From Lachnoclostridium phytofermentans ISDg (GTDB taxonomy: Bacteria > Bacillota > Clostridia > Lachnospirales > Lachnospiraceae): a stretch of DNA of 64,000 nucleotides. The DNA lies in contig NC_010001.1 of NCBI RefSeq assembly GCF_000018685.1, positions 4,745,501 through 4,809,500 on the forward strand, in the 5' to 3' direction. The translations under genes and the position numbers were made by a program. Below are positions 17,411 through 25,032 of this stretch, one piece after another. Below the pieces are notes generated by a model. It ran no database searches. It saw only the letters and a list, made by a program, of their open reading frames with translations, and was not told the DNA's origin. The stretch's first letter is position 1, and every line of letters begins with the position of its first letter.

Positions 17411-19693
17411 TTATGCCCTCCTTTTTACCTCAAGTCGTTTGTATCGTAAGCTTAATGCATTTGTAACTACACAAACAGAACTTAAAGACATTGCAAATCC
17501 TCCAAGCATTGGACTTAATAATATATCTGTAAATGGATACAGTAATCCTGCGGCAATTGGAATACCAATAATATTGTAAATAAAGGCCCAGAAAAGATTT
17601 TGTTTGATGTTACGGATTGTTAACTTACTTAAATGTACCGCACGGTAAACATCCATAAGATCAGAACGCATTAATACAAGATCTGCAGAATCAATTGCAA
17701 TATCACTGCCGCTTCCGATAGCAACACCAACATCTGCCTGAATTAGTGCAGGAGCATCATTGATACCATCTCCTACCATCATAACCTTCTTGCCTTCAGA
17801 TTGAAGCTTCTTAACAACTTCTGCCTTATCGCCTGGTAATACCTCCGCGATGATATGATCCACCATAGCCTTTTTTGCAATTGCTTCAGCAGTAACTTTG
17901 TGGTCTCCGGTTAGCATATATACTGTTAAACCTAATGATTTAAGCGCTTCCACTGCTTCTCTACTGGTGGACTTAATTGTATCTGCTACTCCGATAATTC
18001 CTTCCAGTTTGCCCTCTATCATTACATAGATTGGAGTTTGACCTTGCATTGCCATCTGTTCAGCTGCCATGTGAAATTCCTTAGACACAGCATCTTTCCC
18101 ATAGCTTAGCATAAGCTTTTCATTACCTACAGCAATCTTTTTGCCACTCTCTGAAAGAATTGCTTCTACTCCAAGACCAGTCTTATTCTCAAACTGTTCT
18201 ATTGCAGGTTCTTTTTCTTTCACACTACTATGATACTCCTCTACGATTGCACGTGCAAGAGGATGTTCACTTCCTGCCTCAACAGCAGCTGTAAAACTTA
18301 GTATTTGTTCTCTACTATAATTCTTTGTAAATATTTCAACAACCTTCGGTTTTCCCTCTGTAATTGTTCCTGTTTTATCTAATACCACGGTATCAATATG
18401 ATGGGCAGTTTCTAGGGCTTCCCCACTCTTAATTAAGATACCATGACTTGCACCGAGGCCAGTTCCAACCATGATTGCAGTCGGTGTTGCAAGCCCTAGC
18501 GCACATGGACAAGCAATTACTAAAACAGATACAAATATTGTTAATACGAAAGCAATGTCATGACCAAGTAAAAACCAAATAACTGCAGCAACAACTGCAA
18601 TAATCATTACGACAGGAACAAAATATCCTGCGACTTTATCCGCAATCTTGGAAATCGGTGCTTTCTTCCCTTGGGCATCTTCCATCAGTTTTACAATTTT
18701 AGCAAGTGTAGTATCTTCACCAACGCTTGTAACACGTACTAAAAGCATACCATTAAAGTTCTGGCTTCCACCAATCACCATATCTTCAACTTGCTTTTCC
18801 ACAGGAATACTTTCACCAGTAAGCATGGATTCATCTACACTACTGCTTCCCTCGATAACAACACCATCAATAGGTACCTTACTGCCAGCCTTAATAATAA
18901 CGATATCATTTTTTCTTAGTTCACTTACCGGAACTTCTCTTTCCACTCCATTTTCCACTAAAACGGCAGTATCCGGTGCTAACTCCATCATCTTACGAAT
19001 CGCTTGTGTGGTCTTTCTCTTACTTCTGCTCTCTAAATACTTGCCAAGCATAACTAACGTAACAACAACTGCTGCGGATTCATAATATAAATTGTCAACA
19101 GCATTGGAATTATAAGGGATGCGAATTGTCATCACTACACTATAGATAAAAGCGGCTGATGTACCAACAGCAACTAAAGTATCCATATTCGGATTTCCTT
19201 TAAATAATGTATGGAATCCGTTCGTATAAAATTTACTTCCACAGATTAACACCGGAATTGTTAATAACAATTGTGCAACAGCAAAGTTAAATGGCATATG
19301 ATGCATGTCTAGAAATGCTGGTAATGGCATCTTCCAAGGTACCATATGGCCCATACTGATATAAAGTAGAGGAATTGCAAATGCGATTGCAATCACGAGT
19401 CTGGTTCTTGAAGCTTTAAATTTCTTCTCAGTCTCCTCCTCTTCTTTTTGACGGACAGCTTTCTCATCTATTTGTTTTTCCTTATGGTATGGGGAAATAC
19501 CAAACCCTGCCTTTTTCACCTTCTCCATAATTAGGTCCGGTGTTACCTTATCTTCTTCATATTCAATTGTAAGTTTCGCTGTTGTTAAGTTCACGCTACT
19601 AGAGCTAACTCCTGGAAGCCTACCGGTTACCCGTTCCACTGCACTACTACAAGAAGCACAGGTCATGCCCTCAATATTATATATTTCCTTCAT
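17411..19693 (-). CDS. copA: Copper-exporting P1B-type ATPase
   Basis: 760-residue P-type ATPase that pumps Cu(I) out of the cell. One N-terminal metal-binding domain (GMTCASC at about 9-15), then membrane helices. The actuator motif TGES lies near 293, the intramembrane metal site CPC near 395, the phosphorylated Asp in DKTGT near 436, HP in SEHPLA near 474, and the hinge GDGIND near 638. CPC and the MTCASC motif point to Cu(I) or Ag(I). The ATG is set by AAAGG; a longer frame would add three residues from a TTG. First gene of copA-csoR-copZ. The 5' leader is long, about 210 bases from the promoter. Confidence 0.96.
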   Translation of the reverse strand: MKEIYNIEGMTCASCSSAVERVTGRLPGVSSSSVNLTTAKLTIEYEEDKVTPDLIMEKVKKAGFGISPYHKEKQIDEKAVRQKEEEETEKKFKASRTRLVIAIAFAIPLLYISMGHMVPWKMPLPAFLDMHHMPFNFAVAQLLLTIPVLICGSKFYTNGFHTLFKGNPNMDTLVAVGTSAAFIYSVVMTIRIPYNSNAVDNLYYESAAVVVTLVMLGKYLESRSKRKTTQAIRKMMELAPDTAVLVENGVEREVPVSELRKNDIVIIKAGSKVPIDGVVIEGSSSVDESMLTGESIPVEKQVEDMVIGGSQNFNGMLLVRVTSVGEDTTLAKIVKLMEDAQGKKAPISKIADKVAGYFVPVVMIIAVVAAVIWFLLGHDIAFVLTIFVSVLVIACPCALGLATPTAIMVGTGLGASHGILIKSGEALETAHHIDTVVLDKTGTITEGKPKVVEIFTKNYSREQILSFTAAVEAGSEHPLARAIVEEYHSSVKEKEPAIEQFENKTGLGVEAILSESGKKIAVGNEKLMLSYGKDAVSKEFHMAAEQMAMQGQTPIYVMIEGKLEGIIGVADTIKSTSREAVEALKSLGLTVYMLTGDHKVTAEAIAKKAMVDHIIAEVLPGDKAEVVKKLQSEGKKVMMVGDGINDAPALIQADVGVAIGSGSDIAIDSADLVLMRSDLMDVYRAVHLSKLTIRNIKQNLFWAFIYNIIGIPIAAGLLYPFTDILLSPMLGGFAMSLSSVCVVTNALSLRYKRLEVKRRA

Positions 19694-19886
19694 ATATCTC
19701 AACCTTTCTATTCTTCCTCACTTAACATCTAAAAGATATAAATACAGTATCCTTCGCTATCTAAATGTCATAAATAGATTCTGTTATTGTACTATAAGTA
19801 CAAATAGTATTCCTAATTTAAAGTAATCAATGAACAAAAAGAAATCTTTTTAAGCTAAGTGGATTAGAATTAATTATTATTTTTAC

Positions 19887-19938
19887 ATACCCCCATGGGG
19901 TATATATCATTTATAACTTAGATATTGTTTCTTGTCAA
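19887..19938 (-). promoter_or_regulatory. copA promoter with overlapping CsoR-like operator
   Basis: On the minus strand: TTGACA (19938-19933), a 17-bp spacer, TATAAA (19915-19910), then the GC-rich inverted repeat TACCCCCATGGGGTA (plus-strand notation, 19888-19902) covering the expected transcription start. G-tract dyads with flanking TA are the form of known CsoR operators. A bound CsoR would block RNA polymerase. Confidence 0.8.
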
Positions 19939-19944
19939 TAGATT

Positions 19945-20085
19945 TTTTCTTTTATTACTGCTTTCTATGATTTTATCTCTTATTACTTCTTTAATAACTT
20001 TTTCTCTTATTACTTCTTTCTTAGTATTTTTCTTCATTACTTTTTTTCATTACTTCTTTCTTTCATTACTTCTTTCTATTGTTTC
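19945..20085. repeat. Degenerate pyrimidine-rich repeat
   Basis: Five or six imperfect copies of a unit like TCTTATTACTTCTTT. A plus-strand frame through it would encode only Leu/Ser/Phe/Thr repeats, and I do not regard it as a gene. It fills the space between the divergent copA and HD-GYP genes. Confidence 0.7.
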
Positions 20086-20321
20086 ACATTTTCTAGAACC
20101 ATTTACATAATTAAAAATAGTAATTTTATTTATTTACAAAAAACTACGATCTTCTGTTGATTTTCTATAATTTAATGTTGATTTTTAGAATATTTTGTAT
20201 GTATTATTTGACATTTTCCGGTTTTATTCTTATAATTATGGTAATAACTCACATTTTGATTTCGCTTGCTTTATACTACATATCATTATCACTTATAAAG
20301 CCAAATAAAGAAGGAGTACCT

Positions 20322-21410
20322 ATGAAAACTAAAAAAATTTCAGTAAGTCAAGCAGTTCCGGGTATGATTGTTGCAGAAAATGTCTATACATTTAATAATC
20401 AGCTTATTATATCAGAAGGTACTAAGCTCTCAGATAAAATTATCACCCGGCTAAAGTTCTATTCCATTCATCAAGTAAATGTTCATCTCCAAGATGAAAA
20501 GGTATCAAAACCATCGGAAAAACCTGTTAACTCCAATCTCTACTTAGAAAAAATGAGGTCAACAGACGAATTCGAAGATTTCAGTAGTACCGTTTTAGAT
20601 ACTGTTGGTAGGTTCCATAATACTATGGATGATGTGGCAAACAATAATGGTAAAATAGACACAGACTCTTTGTATCGTGATATTAAGAAGATTATGGCTC
20701 AAGGTCGTAATAACCTGCATATCTTTGATATGTTACACTGCATGAGAGACTATGATGATATGTCCTATATGCACTCGATTAATGTTGCTATTATGTGTTA
20801 TATGTTCGGCGTATGGTTAAACTTTGGGCCACGCGATCTTGAAACTCTTACGGTATGTGGTCTTCTACATGATATAGGGAAACTGGTTATACCAAGTGAA
20901 ATCTTAACTAAAAAAGAAACGCTTACACAAGAGGAATACGACTTACTTAAATCTCATACCACACGTGGTTATAATATTCTTGAGCACCATGATATCAATA
21001 TCCATATTAAAATGACCGCAATGATGCACCATGAGCGTTGTGACGGTAGTGGATATCCTATGGGCTTAACTTCTGCGCAGATTGATCGATTTGCTAAGAT
21101 TGTTATGATAGCAGATGTCTATGATGCAATGACTTCCTCTCGAAGTTATCGTAATCCTCTTTGCCCTTTTGAAGTTATCTCCTTATTTGAATCAGAAGGA
21201 CTAACAAAATACGAACCAAAATACATCATGACCCTGTTTGATCATATCAGTCAGCTTTATTTAAATAGCACCGTTCGCCTTAATGATGGTAGAGTAGGTC
21301 AGGTTGTATTTATGAATCGTAACACCCTTTCGAAACCAGTTATTCGATGTGGAGAGGAATTTGTTGATTTAACAAAGTTTTCTAACCTTTATGTTTCGGA
21401 GATTCTATAG
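20322..21410 (+). CDS. HD-GYP domain cyclic-di-GMP phosphodiesterase
   Basis: 362-residue cytoplasmic protein. Residues 1-70 form a small N-terminal domain that accompanies HD-GYP domains in this group. The catalytic HD-GYP domain runs from about 130: metal-binding HDIGK near 184, the HHE group and the defining DGSGYP (GYP) near 236-246, and ADVYDAMTSSR. Such enzymes break down cyclic-di-GMP, linking it to motility and sporulation decisions. I chose the ATG of MKTKKISVSQ because it has AAGGAG six bases upstream. A longer open frame begins at 20157 and would add hydrophobic residues, but it has no ribosome site. A strong terminator follows. Confidence 0.92.
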   Translation: MKTKKISVSQAVPGMIVAENVYTFNNQLIISEGTKLSDKIITRLKFYSIHQVNVHLQDEKVSKPSEKPVNSNLYLEKMRSTDEFEDFSSTVLDTVGRFHNTMDDVANNNGKIDTDSLYRDIKKIMAQGRNNLHIFDMLHCMRDYDDMSYMHSINVAIMCYMFGVWLNFGPRDLETLTVCGLLHDIGKLVIPSEILTKKETLTQEEYDLLKSHTTRGYNILEHHDINIHIKMTAMMHHERCDGSGYPMGLTSAQIDRFAKIVMIADVYDAMTSSRSYRNPLCPFEVISLFESEGLTKYEPKYIMTLFDHISQLYLNSTVRLNDGRVGQVVFMNRNTLSKPVIRCGEEFVDLTKFSNLYVSEIL

Positions 21411-21480
21411 GTAGAAGTTAAGTTTTGTGCAAGATTGATAACAAAATTTTGAACAACACAATTAAAACAAAATTTAAATA

Positions 21481-21524
21481 AAAAAGCAGAGAATTCTAAG
21501 TTTATTAAGAATTCTCTGCTTTTT
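21481..21524. terminator. Bidirectional terminator between HD-GYP and murA genes
   Basis: Perfect 17-bp inverted repeat AAAAAGCAGAGAATTCT with a 10-base loop. A/T ends on both sides suit termination of the two convergent genes. Confidence 0.9.
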
Positions 21525-21642
21525 CTATTCTATAAAGTTATTTTACACCAAGGTAAACTTCATTCTATTCCTTTTTCGTCGTAAATAAAGCTCCATGCAT
21601 TGACAATCATAAATTAATGGCATGCATAATAAAGATAAACTA

Positions 21643-22941
21643 TTAGCCTATCTTTAATCTAGCTTTTCGATTGGACTTTTCGTCTTCCGCATCTACCTTT
21701 TCCATGGAAGCTCCAAGTTCTTTCATCTTATCTTCAAAGTTCTCGTAACCACGTTCTACTAATTCAATATTCTCAACAACAGTTACACCTTCCGCTGCTA
21801 ATCCTGCAATAACTAATGCAGCACCAGCGCGTAAATCAGGGGAGCATACTTTTGCTCCAGTTAACTCAGCTACTCCATCAATAATAGCAGTGTTTCCTTC
21901 TACCTTAATGGAAGCACCCATTCTTGCAAGTTCATCGACATACTTAAAACGATTTTCGTAAATACTTTCTGTCACGATGCTTGTACCACTTGACATAGCT
22001 AAAACTGTTGCTATCTGTGGTTGCATGTCTGTTGGAAATCCTGGGTATGGTAAGGTTTTAACCTGAGTATGACCTAATCTCTTATTTGCTACGACACGAA
22101 TTGCATCATCGAATTCTTCCACTTCTGCACCAATTTCAACAATTTTTGCAGTGATTGCTTCTAAGTGTTTTGGAATAACATTCTTAATTGTTACATCACC
22201 TTTTGTTGCAACCGCTGCTAACATAAAGGTTCCTGCTTCAATCTGATCTGGAATGATAGAATACGTACTGCCATGTAATTTATTTACACCTTTAATACGA
22301 ATTACGTCAGTTCCTGCTCCTTTTACATTAGCACCCATGCTATTTAAAAAGTTAGCAACATCAACGACATGTGGCTCTTTCGCAGCATTCTCTATTATTG
22401 TTTGACCCTCTGCCAACGCTGCTGCAAGCATAACATTTATTGTACCACCAACAGTATTACAGTCAAAATAAAGATGTGTACCTACTAATTTTTTTGCTGA
22501 TGCTGTTATCATACCATGCTGAATCTTTACTTCTGCTCCAAGAGCTTCAAATCCTTTAATATGTTGATCTATCGGTCTACTTCCAATGTTACATCCACCT
22601 GGAAGTGCAACTTCTGCATATTTATATTTTCCAAGTAATGCACCTAAAAGGTAATAAGATGCACGAATTCGGCGAACAAAATCATCGTCGATACTTCTAG
22701 AATTTATAGTACCACCATTTATCTTAACAGTATGTCTGTCTATTCTCTCTACTTTAGCGCCAATCGCTTCTATTGCTTGAAGTTGAATACAAATGTCACT
22801 AACATCCGGCAAATTTTCAATTGTAACCTGCTCGTCCGTCATTACTGCAGCCGCCAAAATACCTAATGCTGCATTCTTTGCCCCACCGATGGTAACTTCA
22901 CCGGCTAAAGCCTTGCCTCCCTTTATAATATACTGCTCCAT
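21643..22941 (-). CDS. murA: UDP-N-acetylglucosamine 1-carboxyvinyltransferase
   Basis: Transfers enolpyruvate from PEP to UDP-GlcNAc, the first committed step of peptidoglycan synthesis. 432 residues, the usual size. The N-terminal GGKALAGEVTIGGAKNAAL carries the invariant substrate-binding Lys-Asn. The catalytic Cys is present near 117 in PGGCNIGSRP, so the enzyme should be fosfomycin sensitive (an Asp here gives resistance). The C-terminal DLRAGAALVIAGL motif is intact. The ATG has GAGGTG. The charged C-terminal tail of about 20 residues is a small extension. Clostridia often have a second copy; which one this is cannot be told. Confidence 0.96.
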   Translation of the reverse strand: MEQYIIKGGKALAGEVTIGGAKNAALGILAAAVMTDEQVTIENLPDVSDICIQLQAIEAIGAKVERIDRHTVKINGGTINSRSIDDDFVRRIRASYYLLGALLGKYKYAEVALPGGCNIGSRPIDQHIKGFEALGAEVKIQHGMITASAKKLVGTHLYFDCNTVGGTINVMLAAALAEGQTIIENAAKEPHVVDVANFLNSMGANVKGAGTDVIRIKGVNKLHGSTYSIIPDQIEAGTFMLAAVATKGDVTIKNVIPKHLEAITAKIVEIGAEVEEFDDAIRVVANKRLGHTQVKTLPYPGFPTDMQPQIATVLAMSSGTSIVTESIYENRFKYVDELARMGASIKVEGNTAIIDGVAELTGAKVCSPDLRAGAALVIAGLAAEGVTVVENIELVERGYENFEDKMKELGASMEKVDAEDEKSNRKARLKIG

Positions 22942-23222
22942 TTCGCACCTCTATCTATTATTAATGCAGTTATATCATATTCCAATTCCTGCTTTTTTCT
23001 ATTATGTTAGTCATCTACACGCGTGAAACGCAGTGATGTACATCCACGTAAAAAGCCCATGGTAAACCATAGTTAAAATGCACATAAACTGCGTCTTGAT
23101 TTTGTGAAAATTGATATCTTAATAACGATTATAACACAAAGCTCAAATTTGTAAATGACTTTTTTTCGAAAAACCCTGTATTTCACTACCTTTTCTAACG
23201 TTTTTCTCGATGCCTGACTGAC

Positions 23223-23735
23223 TTATTCCATAATTGTGTGCACTCGTTCTACAATTGTCTCCATTGTAGATTCAATATCCATATTTTCACAATCTATTAC
23301 AATATCTGCATAGAGTTGATAGAAAGGACAGCGTTCTTCATACAAACCTACTAAATCTTGCCCCTCCTTTAGTACCACTCCTCTTTGCATAATATTTCCG
23401 AGACGCTTACTAATTTCATTGTAACTTAATTTTAAATATATGACTGTACCAATGCTTCTAAGATGATTCATCGCTTCTTCACCATAGATAACACTGCCTC
23501 CAGTTGCAATCACGGTATGTTTTGTTTGAATGCTTTGATTTACCTCATTTTCAATCTGTATAAAGCGTTCCAGTCCATCGCTAGAGATAATTTCATGTAA
23601 GAGACGCCCTTCTTTTTCTTGAATAAGTAAATCTGCATCAATAAACTGATACCCTAGTACTTTAGCTAAAATAACTCCGATCGTACTTTTTCCAGCGCCT
23701 GGCATCCCAATTAACACAATATTATCTTTTTTCAT
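23223..23735 (-). CDS. Shikimate kinase-family P-loop kinase
   Basis: 170-residue P-loop kinase of the shikimate kinase fold. The Walker A motif GMPGAGKST is at 10-18, DxD at FIDADLL near 33-35, and the lid/adenine region RCPFYQLYAD. Two features of true shikimate kinases look altered: the conserved F-R in the GExxFRxxE helix reads F-I (GLERFIQIE), losing the Arg that binds shikimate, and the GGG loop reads GGS. It may therefore phosphorylate another small molecule. The gene starts at ATG 23735, overlapping the end of the flavin reductase-like gene by 14 bp, so the two are coupled. A longer frame exists without a better ribosome site. Confidence 0.75.
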   Translation of the reverse strand: MKKDNIVLIGMPGAGKSTIGVILAKVLGYQFIDADLLIQEKEGRLLHEIISSDGLERFIQIENEVNQSIQTKHTVIATGGSVIYGEEAMNHLRSIGTVIYLKLSYNEISKRLGNIMQRGVVLKEGQDLVGLYEERCPFYQLYADIVIDCENMDIESTMETIVERVHTIME

Positions 23736-24351
23736 CGTTAATCTTACCCCGCGGTTTCTTACTTTGTTTTTTATCAACCTTTTGAATCTTTTGTTTTCTT
23801 ACAGAATAACCAAAGTTTCCAAGTAAAGATCCAAGACCATAATACTCTCCATGAGAATAAACTACCGGCCTTGTCTTATTTAACTCGAATTTTCCTGTCT
23901 CATTCATAGCTTTCTTGTCGACTTGTACACCTACTACCTCTGCGATAAACATGTCGTGAGAACCAAGTTTTATAATCTCCTTTAATCGGCACTCGATATT
24001 AACAGGGGATTCCTCTATAATTGGCGCTTTCACCTTCTCTCCTTTTTTCGGAGTTAAATTCATCTCCTTAAACTTATCCACGTCTCTACCTGAACGAACG
24101 CCGCAAAAATCAGTTGCTTTGGTAAGTTCTTCTGTGGTTAAATTAATGACAAATTCTTTTGTTTTTTCAATTATTGAATAAGAATGTCGCTCCGGTCTTA
24201 TAGAAACCGAAACCATAGGTGGATTAGTACAAATCGTTCCACACCAAGCTACCGTTATGATATTATTATTCCCAAATTCGTCAGCACAACTGACCATTAC
24301 GACTGGTAATGGATATAACATATTACCAGGTTTAAAAATTTCTTTCTCCAT
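23722..24351 (-). CDS. Flavin reductase-like, FMN-binding split-barrel protein
   Basis: 209 residues of the flavin reductase-like (DIM6/NTAB) family. The opening PLPVVMVSCADEFGNNNIITVAWCGTIC and the next IRPERHSY are the family's flavin-binding strands. These proteins carry FMN and typically supply reduced flavin or act as NAD(P)H:flavin reductases; the physiological partner is not visible here. The C-terminal 35 residues are unusually Lys/Gln-rich (QKIQKVDKKQSKKPRGK), an extension beyond the domain. The start has AAAGGT about seven bases upstream. It is cotranscribed with the kinase gene that overlaps its end. Confidence 0.8.
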   Translation of the reverse strand: MEKEIFKPGNMLYPLPVVMVSCADEFGNNNIITVAWCGTICTNPPMVSVSIRPERHSYSIIEKTKEFVINLTTEELTKATDFCGVRSGRDVDKFKEMNLTPKKGEKVKAPIIEESPVNIECRLKEIIKLGSHDMFIAEVVGVQVDKKAMNETGKFELNKTRPVVYSHGEYYGLGSLLGNFGYSVRKQKIQKVDKKQSKKPRGKINDEKR

Positions 24352-24565
24352 TGTAATACCTTTCTAATCTTTTTTGTTAATTTTGACACATATGGTATAA
24401 TTTGATATAATACAACCTATCAGAAAATGATTTTATAACTTTTGATAAAAGGTGCTGTTATTGCGCCATTTATCCCATAATGGAATACGCTTCAAGTTCC
24501 GATAACTATTTAGAGTAAACTATTAAATGTTATAATATACTAAACTTGACATTGAGGTGAACAAT

Positions 24566-24907
24566 ATGCCAACCAATTACATCGATATAGAAGCTGTTTC
24601 TGGTAGTAATCCAGCCCTGATAAAACAGAATTTAAAATTTAAAACAGGAAAATTTACTTGGAGAGTTAAATTTACAGCTCCCTTAAATCCTTCAACCGTT
24701 AATAATATGAACCTTTACGTAACAAAATCAGATGGTTCTTCACTAAAAACCACCATACAATATGATTCTGTTAATAATTATATTGAAATTGAACCACTAG
24801 AGGCTTATGCACAAAGTGAGTCCTACATATTAAATATAACGAAAAATGTTGAATCAAAAGGTGGACAACGATTGAAAGAAGAAATCCGACTTCGTTTTAA
24901 AATTTAA
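24566..24907 (+). CDS. Small Ig-like beta-sandwich protein
   Basis: 113 residues with no signal peptide. The pattern FTWRVKFTAPLNPSTVNNMNLYV and a final KEEIRLRFKI recall bacterial Ig-like domains of the SbsA/BIG5 type, usually found as modules of secreted proteins; here it stands alone and apparently in the cytoplasm. GAGG lies eight bases upstream of the ATG; the GTG three codons earlier overlaps the ribosome site. Function unknown. It is a lone gene followed by a long inverted repeat. Confidence 0.65.
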   Translation: MPTNYIDIEAVSGSNPALIKQNLKFKTGKFTWRVKFTAPLNPSTVNNMNLYVTKSDGSSLKTTIQYDSVNNYIEIEPLEAYAQSESYILNITKNVESKGGQRLKEEIRLRFKI

Positions 24908-24925
24908 CATCAGAATTCTTCTAAG

Positions 24926-25025
24926 CTAAATTGAATTTTAATTTTCTACAGCTTCAGGTGTAAAAATGCTTGCGCATATGGCATTTTTACACCTGAAACA
25001 GTATAGAAGACTTGGTTCAATTTAG
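24926..25025. terminator. Long inverted repeat, probable bidirectional terminator
   Basis: A perfect 17-bp core (TTCAGGTGTAAAAATGC, 24953-24997) is extended outward by imperfect pairing to CTAAATTGAA/TTCAATTTAG, giving a hairpin of about 100 bases. It sits between convergent genes but lacks a clear terminal T-run. Confidence 0.65.
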
Positions 25026-25032
25026 ATAGGCA

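Noticed and set aside
19925..20110. Plus-strand open frame of 61 codons rich in Leu, Ser and Phe
   Set aside because: It follows the pyrimidine repeat exactly, has no ribosome binding site and overlaps the copA promoter.
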